Shown piece after piece: positions 55,555-64,000 of a stretch of DNA of 64,000 bases. Within the stretch, counting starts at the first letter, position 1. Each line of letters starts with the position of its first letter. The notes below the pieces were generated by a model. The model was not told the origin of the DNA. It saw only the letters and a list, made by a program, of their open reading frames with translations, and ran no database searches. A program made the position numbers and the translations under genes. Origin of the DNA: Deinococcus ficus (GTDB lineage: Bacteria; Deinococcota; Deinococci; Deinococcales; Deinococcaceae); contig NZ_CP021081.1 of the NCBI RefSeq assembly GCF_003444775.1, positions 484,001 through 548,000 of the forward strand, in the 5' to 3' direction.

Positions 55555-55935
55555 ATGGCGCGTATTGCTGGTGTTGACCTGCCGCGCGAAAAGCGCATTG
55601 AAATCGGCCTGACCTACATTTACGGCATCGGCCTGACCCGCAGCAAGGAAATTCTCGCCCGGACCGGCATCAACCCCGACACCCGCGTGAAGGCCCTGAC
55701 CGAAGCGGAACAGAGCACCCTGCGTGAAGCCGTCGAGAAGACCTACAAGGTCGAAGGCGACCTGCGCAGCGAAGTCGGCCAGAACATCAAGCGCCTGATG
55801 GACATCGGCGCCTACCGCGGCCTGCGTCACCGCCGCGGCCTGCCCGTGCGCGGCCAGCGCACCAAGACCAACGCCCGCACCCGCAAAGGCCCGAAGAAGA
55901 CCGTTGCCGGGAAGAAGAAGGCGACGAGGAAGTAA
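55555..55935 (+). CDS. rpsM: Ribosomal protein S13 (uS13)
   Basis: 126 residues: [52 protein letters not shown] and [13 protein letters not shown], with the lysine-rich tail. It sits in the 30S head and contacts tRNA and 50S. It starts 2 nt after rpmJ. Confidence 0.97.
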   Translation: MARIAGVDLPREKRIEIGLTYIYGIGLTRSKEILARTGINPDTRVKALTEAEQSTLREAVEKTYKVEGDLRSEVGQNIKRLMDIGAYRGLRHRRGLPVRGQRTKTNARTRKGPKKTVAGKKKATRK

Positions 55936-55938
55936 GCC

Positions 55939-56334
55939 ATGGCGAAACCCACCAAAGGCAAAGCGCCCCGCCGCGCCCGCCGCAACATCAGCGCCGGCCG
56001 TGCCTACGTGCACGCCAGCTACAACAACACCATCGTCACCATCACCGACATGGACGGCAACAGCGTCGCGTGGAGCAGCGGCGGGACCATCGGCTACAAG
56101 GGCAGCAAGAAAGGCACCCCCTACGCTGCCCAGCTGGCCGCCGCCGACGCCGTGAAAAAGGCCCAGACCTCCTTCGGCATGAGCGCCGTGGACGTCATCG
56201 TGCGCGGCTCGGGTTCCGGCCGTGAACAGGCCATCCGCGCCATCCAGGCGTCCGGCATCGAAGTCAAGAGCATCATGGACGACAGCCCCGTGCCCCACAA
56301 CGGCTGCCGCCCCAAGAAGAAATTCCGCGCCTGA
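55939..56334 (+). CDS. rpsK: Ribosomal protein S11 (uS11)
   Basis: 131 residues: YVHASYNNTIVTITDMDGN, YKGSKKGTPYAAQLAAADA, VIVRGSGSGREQAIRAIQAS and the conserved end DDSPVPHNGCRPKKKFRA. 30S platform protein. It starts 3 nt after rpsM. Confidence 0.97.
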   Translation: MAKPTKGKAPRRARRNISAGRAYVHASYNNTIVTITDMDGNSVAWSSGGTIGYKGSKKGTPYAAQLAAADAVKKAQTSFGMSAVDVIVRGSGSGREQAIRAIQASGIEVKSIMDDSPVPHNGCRPKKKFRA

Positions 56335-56357
56335 GCGCAACGCGCGCGCCCACCTGC

Positions 56358-56441
56358 CCCGGTTCCGCTGTGCCAGGCACATAAGCTGCACCCACCAGCG
56401 AGGAACCGGGCCCCAGAGGGCCGCAGACCCGGCCTGGCACA
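56358..56441 (+). promoter_or_regulatory. Pseudoknot leader before rpsD (probable S4 autoregulation site)
   Basis: Two perfect helices interleave. CCCGGTTCC (56358-56366) pairs with GGAACCGGG (56402-56410), and TGTGCCAGGC (56369-56378) pairs with GCCTGGCACA (56432-56441). The order A-B-A'-B' is a pseudoknot. A small hairpin GCTG/CAGC (56385-56399) lies in its loop, and GGCCC-CAGA-GGGCC (56409-56422) competes with A'. The rpsD Shine-Dalgarno AAGGAG (56457-56462) follows 15 nt later. S4 represses its operon through a pseudoknot in E. coli, which supports the assignment by position. Confidence 0.65.
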
Positions 56442-56470
56442 CGCCTGACGCCGCATAAGGAGAGCAACAC

Positions 56471-57091
<621 letters not shown>

Positions 57092-57105
57092 ACCAGGAGG
57101 CCCCA

Positions 57106-58113
<1,008 letters not shown>

Positions 58114-58136
58114 ACTGCGATTAAAGGAGACACACC

Positions 58137-58487
<351 letters not shown>

Positions 58488-58504
58488 TCCCAGGCGACTG
58501 CATG

Positions 58505-58527
58505 CCCCCCGCCCCGGCGGGGGGTTC
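58505..58527 (+). terminator. Terminator of the alpha operon
   Basis: CCCCCC (58505-58510) and GGGGGG (58519-58524) with an 8-nt loop, followed by TTCT. Confidence 0.75.
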
Positions 58528-58564
58528 TGCTTTACCGCCTCATATGGCTCTATCCTGCCGGCAC

Positions 58565-59014
58565 ATGCCTCCTGAATTCACCGTGTCCGGCATCGTGAGC
58601 CGCCCCGCCCCCCAGGTTCACGAGGCGATCGCCGACCCGGCCCAGCTGAGCCGGTACTTCACGACCGGCGGCGCCCAGGGCCGCCTGGAGGCCGGTGCCA
58701 CCGTCACCTGGGCCTTCGGGGAATTCCCCGGCGCCTTTCCGGTCACGGTGGTGGAGGCCGTGCCGGGGCGGCGGCTGGTGCTGCGCTGGGGCGTGCCGCC
58801 CGAGGTGGGCGCCGGGGAGACCACCGTGACCTTCGAGCTGAAGGAGGTCGCGCCGGGGCGCACCCAGGTGCAGATCACCGAGCGCGGCTGGCCGGACACG
58901 CCCGCCGGTCGCCAGGCGTCGTACGGCAACTGCATGGGCTGGTCCCAGTTTCTCAGCGCCCTGAAGGCGCACCTGGAGTACGGCATCAACCTGAGGGAGG
59001 GCATGTACGCATGA
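58565..59014 (+). CDS. SRPBCC (AHSA1-like) domain protein
   Basis: 149 residues: SRPAPQVHEAIADPAQLSRY, FGEFPGAFPVTVVEAVPGRR, LVLRW, TTVTFELKEVAPGRTQVQIT and a C-terminal helix. This START-like fold binds small hydrophobic ligands; many partners are unknown. TATCCT (58551-58556) lies 8 nt before the ATG. The stop overlaps the next start (ATGA). Confidence 0.85.
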   Translation: MPPEFTVSGIVSRPAPQVHEAIADPAQLSRYFTTGGAQGRLEAGATVTWAFGEFPGAFPVTVVEAVPGRRLVLRWGVPPEVGAGETTVTFELKEVAPGRTQVQITERGWPDTPAGRQASYGNCMGWSQFLSALKAHLEYGINLREGMYA

Positions 59015-59400
59015 GCATCACCCCATTCCTGATGTTCCAGAACGGCGAGGCCGAAGAGGCCCTGAACTTCTACCTGCAGACCTTCCAGCCGGCCGAGCTG
59101 CTGAGCCTGCAACGCCACCCGGAGGGCAGCCCGGCGGCCGGGCAGGTCATGCTGGCCCACGTCCGGCTGCGCGGCCAGACGCTGGCCTTCTCGGACAGCA
59201 GCGTGCGGCACGCGTTCACGTTCACGCCCGCCGTGTCCCTGTACGTGACCTGCGAGGACGCCGCCGACATCCAGGCCCTGCACGATGCGCTGCTCCCGGG
59301 CGGCGCGGCCCTGATGCCGCTGGGCGACTACGGTTTCAGCCGGCAGTTCGCGTGGCTTCAGGACCGGTACGGCGTGTCCTGGCAGCTCACCCTGCCTTGA
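59011..59400 (+). CDS. VOC-family (PhnB-like) protein
   Basis: 129 residues: MSITPFLMFQNGEAEEALNF, QVMLAHVRLRGQTLAFSDS, SLYVTCEDAADIQALHDALL, GFSRQFAWLQDRYGVSWQLT. Two beta-alpha-beta3 modules of the glyoxalase/PhnB type. Several usual metal ligands are not apparent, so activity is uncertain. Coupled to both neighbours. Confidence 0.85.
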   Translation: MSITPFLMFQNGEAEEALNFYLQTFQPAELLSLQRHPEGSPAAGQVMLAHVRLRGQTLAFSDSSVRHAFTFTPAVSLYVTCEDAADIQALHDALLPGGAALMPLGDYGFSRQFAWLQDRYGVSWQLTLP

Positions 59401-60419
59401 GCCGCGCGCTCCGCCTTTCCCACGCCGACATCCTGGACGCGCTGCACCGCGAGTACGGCCTGCCCCTGACCCGGCTGACGTACCTGAACGCCGGGACGGC
59501 CCACGCCTACCGCGCCGACGGCCCGGCCGGCCGGTACTCTCTGAAACTCCTGCCGGGCGGCGCGTACGGCGAGGCGATGCTCCGGCGGGTGCAGGCCGAG
59601 GTGCCCCTGCTTCAGGCGCTGCGACAGGAGGGCGTGCTGGAGCACCTTCCCCGCCCGCTGCTCACCTGCTCGGGCCAGGCGCTGTCCCGCGTGGGCCCGT
59701 TTCCGCTTCTGGTCACGGAATGGATCGATGCCCGCACCCTGGAGGGCGACTGGGCGGCGGCCCTGCAGGATCTCGCCGGCCTGCTGGGCCGCCTGCACGC
59801 CGGCACGGCCCGCGTGACCCGGCACCTGAACCGCCTGCCCGTCCCGCCCGAGGACTTCACCCTGCCCTTCCGGGCCCAGCTGACCCAGAACCTGCACCAC
59901 CTGCAGGCCCGGCCGCCCGGCGGCCGGGACGGCGCGCGCGCCCTGCGGACCCTGCTCGCCCCCCACCACGCCACCCTGGACGCCCTGCTGGAGCAGGCTG
60001 CCCGCTTCGGGCAGGCGGCGCGGCGGGCCCGGCGACCCCACGTGCTGTGCCACACCGACGCGCACGGCTGGAACGTCATGCAAGGCGCCGGGGGCCAGCT
60101 GTGGCTGATCGACTGGGAGACGGCCCGGCTGGCCCCGCCCGAACACGACCTGGCGCTGCTGGGCGAGCACCTGCCGCGCGTGCTGCCCGCCTACGAGGCC
60201 GCCCGCGGCGCGCGCACGCCCCTGCACCTGGAGACGCTGTGCTTCTACTCCGCTCGGCGCGTGCTGGAGGACCTCGCCGTGGACGTGCAGTTCCTCCTGC
60301 ATGACCACACCCGCCCCGCCGAGGCCGCCCACACCCTGGACATCCTGGAGGGGCACGTGCTGCCCGCCCTGCACCGCCTGCCTGCACGCCTGGAGGCGTG
60401 GCGGGCCCTGAGCGCCTAA
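59397..60419 (+). CDS. Aminoglycoside-phosphotransferase-like kinase
   Basis: 340 residues from a TTG overlapping the VOC stop (TTGA). Kinase features: YLNAGTAHAYRADGPAGRYS then LKLLPGG (ATP lysine), EWIDARTLEGDW, catalytic loop LCHTDAHGWNVM (HxDxxxxN) and metal site LIDWETARLAPPEHDLALLG. APH-fold enzymes phosphorylate antibiotics, choline, homoserine or other hydroxyl compounds; substrate unknown. Confidence 0.8.
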   Translation: MSRALRLSHADILDALHREYGLPLTRLTYLNAGTAHAYRADGPAGRYSLKLLPGGAYGEAMLRRVQAEVPLLQALRQEGVLEHLPRPLLTCSGQALSRVGPFPLLVTEWIDARTLEGDWAAALQDLAGLLGRLHAGTARVTRHLNRLPVPPEDFTLPFRAQLTQNLHHLQARPPGGRDGARALRTLLAPHHATLDALLEQAARFGQAARRARRPHVLCHTDAHGWNVMQGAGGQLWLIDWETARLAPPEHDLALLGEHLPRVLPAYEAARGARTPLHLETLCFYSARRVLEDLAVDVQFLLHDHTRPAEAAHTLDILEGHVLPALHRLPARLEAWRALSA

Positions 60420-60430
60420 GCTGGCCGGAT

Positions 60431-60997
60431 ATGACTCCGACACTGGTGATCGTGCCCGGCCTGGGCGGCAGCGGCCCGCAGCACTGGCAGAGCCTGTGGG
60501 AAACGAAGTTCGGTGGCGTGCGGGTGGTGCAGGACGACTGGGAGCACCCCACCCCCGCCGCCTGGACCGCGCGGCTGCACGAGGTGATCGAGGCCACGCC
60601 CGGCGACCTGGTGCTGGTGGCCCACTCGTGCGGCGTGCCCACCGTGGCGCACTGGGCCGCCCGGACCGGCGGGCACGCCCGCGTGCGGGGCGCGCTGCTG
60701 GTGGCGCCGCCCGACGTGGACCTCCCGCTGCCGGACTTTCCGGCCGTGGCGGCGCTGGCCCCGCAGCCGCTGGGGCCGCTGCCGTTCCCGGCGCTGGTGG
60801 TGAGCAGCGAGACGGACCCCTTCGTGACCCTGGAACGGGCGCAGGCCTTCGCGGAGGCCTGGGAGGCCGAGTTCATCACGGCCGGCGAGGCCGGGCACAT
60901 CAACACCGACAGCGGGCACGGCGACTGGCCGGAAGGGGAGATCCTGCTGTCCGAGGCGCTGCACGCCTGGACGCCGCCGGACATCAGCCGCTTCTGA
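60431..60997 (+). CDS. RBBP9/YdeN-type alpha/beta hydrolase
   Basis: 188 residues: TLVIVPGLGGSGPQHWQSLW, VQDDWEHPTPAAWTARLHEV, the nucleophile elbow VAHSCGVPT (Ser), SSETDPFVTLERA (Asp) and GEAGHINTDSGHGDWPEG (His). This is the full family signature of serine hydrolases with unknown substrate. TAAGCT lies 8 nt before the ATG. A strong terminator follows. Confidence 0.88.
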   Translation: MTPTLVIVPGLGGSGPQHWQSLWETKFGGVRVVQDDWEHPTPAAWTARLHEVIEATPGDLVLVAHSCGVPTVAHWAARTGGHARVRGALLVAPPDVDLPLPDFPAVAALAPQPLGPLPFPALVVSSETDPFVTLERAQAFAEAWEAEFITAGEAGHINTDSGHGDWPEGEILLSEALHAWTPPDISRF

Positions 60998-61008
60998 GCA
61001 GGACGAGA

Positions 61009-61044
61009 AAAGAGCACCCCCGCCGTGTGGAGGGGGTGCTCTTT
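61009..61044. terminator. Bidirectional terminator
   Basis: AAAGAGCACCCCC and GGGGGTGCTCTTT, a perfect 13-bp stem with a 10-nt loop and A/T arms for both directions. Confidence 0.9.
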
Positions 61045-61054
61045 GAACGTTGTG

Positions 61055-61090
61055 GTGAGGGGCCCTGCCCGTGACGGCAGGGCCCCTCAC
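61055..61090. terminator. Second hairpin between convergent genes
   Basis: GTGAGGGGCCCTGCC and GGCAGGGCCCCTCAC form a perfect 15-bp stem with a 6-nt loop directly after the first terminator, probably ending trxA transcription. Confidence 0.75.
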
Positions 61091-61125
61091 TGCTGTGGGT
61101 CAGCTCCGGCTGGCCCCGCTCCGCT

Positions 61126-61455
61126 TCAGTTCGCGGCGACGGCGAGGTGCTTGTCGAGCAGGGCCTCGAAGGCGCGCTTGGGCTGGGCACCGACCACGCC
61201 CTCGACGGGCTGGCCGTCCTTGAAGAGGATCAGGGTGGGGATGCTCATGACGCGGTACTGGCCCTGGGTCATGGGGTTTTCGTCCACGTTGACCTTGGCG
61301 ATCTTCACGCGGCCCTCGTACTGGCCGGCGAGTTCCTCGATGACGGGCGCGATGATGCGGCAGGGGCCGCACCAGGGGGCCCAGAAGTCCACCAGGGTGA
61401 GTCCCTCGGCGGTTTCGGTGGTGAAGGTGCTGTCGGTGAGTTCGAGTGGCTTCAT
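61126..61455 (-). CDS. trxA: Thioredoxin
   Basis: 109 residues. VDFWAPWCGPCRIIAPVIEE contains the active-site WCGPC (Cys29/Cys32). KVNVDENPMTQGQYRVMSIP has the cis-proline SIPT region, and LFKDGQPVEGVVGA follows. It reduces disulfides and is the usual electron donor of MsrB (42921). TATGAT lies 7 nt before the ATG at 61455; an ATG four codons upstream falls inside that box. Confidence 0.95.
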   Translation of the reverse strand: MKPLELTDSTFTTETAEGLTLVDFWAPWCGPCRIIAPVIEELAGQYEGRVKIAKVNVDENPMTQGQYRVMSIPTLILFKDGQPVEGVVGAQPKRAFEALLDKHLAVAAN

Positions 61456-61566
61456 AGTCTGGATCATACGCTGCGCTCCGGTGGGGGGGATGGGGTGAAG
61501 GTGGGGATTTGCTCACCCAACCTTAGGATACCCCACGGGGGTACATCAGGCGCGAGACTGGGCAGC

Positions 61567-61893
61567 ATGCCCACCCCCCCGGCCGCCTTCGACCGCGGCG
61601 TGACCCTCTTCAACGCCGGCCACTGGTGGGAAGCCCACGAGGCCTGGGAAGCCCTGTGGCTGCCCGCCCGGGGAGACGAGCGCGCCTTCTATCAGGCGCT
61701 GATCCTGCTGGCCGCCGCGCTGCACAAACGCTGGCACCACGGGTCCCTTACCCACCGCAACTACCACAAGGCCCAGCGCTACCTCCAGACCCTGCCGGAC
61801 GAGTACCGCGGCGTGAACCTGCGCCAGCTCAGCGCCGACGTGTGGACCGCCCTGCACGATCCGGAGCGGCACCCCCGCATCCCGCTCTCCTGA
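61567..61893 (+). CDS. DUF309-family protein
   Basis: 108 residues: FDRGVTLFNAGHWWEAHEAW, EALWLPARGDERAFYQALIL, LAAALHKRWHHGSLTHRNYH, KAQRYLQTLP. The HEAWEALW pattern and the helical layout identify DUF309; function unknown. Intracellular. Separated from trxA by a divergent region of about 110 nt. Confidence 0.85.
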   Translation: MPTPPAAFDRGVTLFNAGHWWEAHEAWEALWLPARGDERAFYQALILLAAALHKRWHHGSLTHRNYHKAQRYLQTLPDEYRGVNLRQLSADVWTALHDPERHPRIPLS

Positions 61894-62003
61894 CCGGCCC
61901 CGCCCGGCGGGGGATGCCCGGCCCCAGGGGCCATCCGGTATCCTGCCCGTACCCCGTCCGCCCCCGGACGCTATTGACACCGCAGCACGACAGGAGACAT
62001 CGG

Positions 62004-62577
62004 ATGGAACGCATTGCCCTTTTCATTGACGGCGCCAACGTGTACGCCGCCGCCAAGCGGCTCGGCTGGAACTTCGACCACCGCAAGATCCTGGAGCACT
62101 TCGCCACCCAGGGCCGGCTGTACAACGCCTTTTACTACACCGCCGTGCCCTACCCCATCGACGACAAGCAGAAGCGCTTCACGGACGCCCTGACCTACAT
62201 GGGCTACACGGTCCGCACCCGCCCGCTGCGCGAGGCGACCGACGAGAGCGGCCAGACGTACCGCCGCGCGAACCTCGACATCGAACTCGTCACCGACCTG
62301 CTCACCACCGAAGGGCAGTACGACGTGGCCGTGCTCCTCACCGGCGACGGCGACTTCGAACGGCCCGTAGAGGTCCTGCGCGCCCGCGGCAAACGCGTCG
62401 TGGTCGCCAGCATCCCCGAGATGACCAGCTACGAACTGCGCAACGCCGCCGACACGTACGTGGACCTCGGCAGCCTGCGCGACCAGGTGGAACGCCCCGG
62501 GTACCGCCTGCCCAGCGAGCAGCGCGACCGCGTCGACACCGGCCGGCCCTACTACGTCAACGCTCCCATGGACCAGG

Positions 62578-62588
<11 letters not shown>
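62004..62588 (+). CDS. NYN-domain (LabA/DUF88) putative RNase
   Basis: 194 residues. IALFIDGANVYAAAKRLGWN carries the first acidic residue of the PIN-like NYN fold, RRANLDIELVTDLL the second and VLLTGDGDFERPVEVLRARG the GDGDF signature. The metal-site aspartates are therefore present and RNase activity is plausible. CAGGAGA precedes the ATG. The last 11 nt overlap plsX, an unusual partner. Confidence 0.85.
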
Positions 62589-63660
<1,072 letters not shown>

Positions 63661-63702
63661 CGTCCTCCGGTTCTCAGAGCGGTGCGTGGCAGACTGACCG
63701 GA

Positions 63703-64000
63703 ATGCTGGAACAGCTCACCGAACAGTTTCTTCAGAGCATTCAGACGCCCCGCGCGTGGGTGGGCCTCGCCGTCACGCTGGTCGTCGCGTACGCGCTCTA
63801 CCGCTTCGGGCGCACCCTGCTGCGCTCCCTGGAACGCCACCTGCCGGCCCGGCTCGTCTGGGGCCTGAAATGGGTGTGGCTGCTGCTGGTCGGCGTGGGC
63901 TGGCTGGCGGTCGCCGCGCACCTGCTGCAGCTCTCGGCCCTGCCGTTCCTGTACGAGTACGGGCAGGGCATCGCCGCGTGGTTCGGGCACAGCGCCGCGC
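63703..64000 (+). CDS. N-terminal part of a membrane protein (mechanosensitive-channel-like?)
   Basis: ATG at 63703, 7 nt after CAGACT; the frame is open to the window end. The visible 99 residues hold a short amphipathic start (MLEQLTEQFLQSIQTPRAW), a helix VGLAVTLVVAYALYRFGRTL, a basic loop and a helix WVWLLLVGVGWLAVAAHLLQ. This resembles the N-terminal helices of MscS-type channels, but the diagnostic pore and beta domain are outside the window. Confidence 0.5.
   Translation, partial: MLEQLTEQFLQSIQTPRAWVGLAVTLVVAYALYRFGRTLLRSLERHLPARLVWGLKWVWLLLVGVGWLAVAAHLLQLSALPFLYEYGQGIAAWFGHSAA

Overview
This window reads as a chromosomal segment of a high-GC Deinococcus-like bacterium. The evidence is a very GC-rich third codon position, a Thermus/Deinococcus-style gene set (KBL-type glycine C-acetyltransferase, MinD/MinE, short basic IF-1) and, most diagnostic, many genes whose start codon lies 5-9 nt after a TANNNT box. 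That arrangement is the leaderless promoter layout described for Deinococcus deserti. No tRNA, rRNA, CRISPR array, transposase or prophage gene was seen.

Layout. 1-16127 carries metabolic genes: the end of an unknown gene, arginine decarboxylase, a TPR-GGDEF-EAL protein, a TrmA-like RNA methyltransferase without Fe-S cysteines, a lipoprotein, a zinc peptidase diverging from a metallo-beta-lactamase-fold protein, HemW, dihydrolipoamide dehydrogenase, a winged-helix regulator diverging from a tiny secreted peptide, a membrane protein, KBL and MenG/UbiE.

16140-21746 is the most unusual part. A promoter with a perfect inverted repeat drives a structured RNA that ends in its own terminator. A 50-residue peptide with a lasso-type leader motif follows. 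Its ribosome-binding site and AUG are buried in a strong hairpin, and its stop overlaps the start of a large secreted exonuclease/lamin-tail lipoprotein. Facing it is a tightly coupled three-gene operon encoding a P-loop kinase, a PqqD-like protein and an HPr-kinase-like protein. I read this as a possible RiPP-like peptide modification locus that lacks the usual lasso cyclase and protease.

21904-38908 holds glutamate synthase (gltBD), a DsbA-like protein, AlkA, a Nudix hydrolase, a TM2 protein, a methyltransferase, a glycine-rich stress-type protein, a DEAD-box helicase, minDE, a phosphoesterase, rodA and a short-chain dehydrogenase. 39394-42857 is an exopolysaccharide locus: a hidden 42-codon ORF coupled to a family-2 glycosyltransferase, a GH26-like glycosidase, then a c-di-GMP-I (GEMM) riboswitch in front of a GH16 lipoprotein. 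The GGDEF-EAL protein at 2438 may feed the same signal.

42921-54831 contains msrB, a CAP-domain lipoprotein, an acyl-CoA carboxylase beta subunit, gatB, a PfkB kinase coupled to mltG, and a complete branched-chain amino acid ABC importer. 55063-58487 is the alpha operon (infA-rpmJ-rpsM-rpsK-rpsD-rpoA-rplQ) with a pseudoknot-forming leader in front of rpsD, a likely S4 autoregulation site. The right end carries a coupled SRPBCC/VOC/phosphotransferase cluster, an alpha/beta hydrolase, thioredoxin, a DUF309 protein, an NYN-domain protein overlapping plsX, and the start of a membrane protein.
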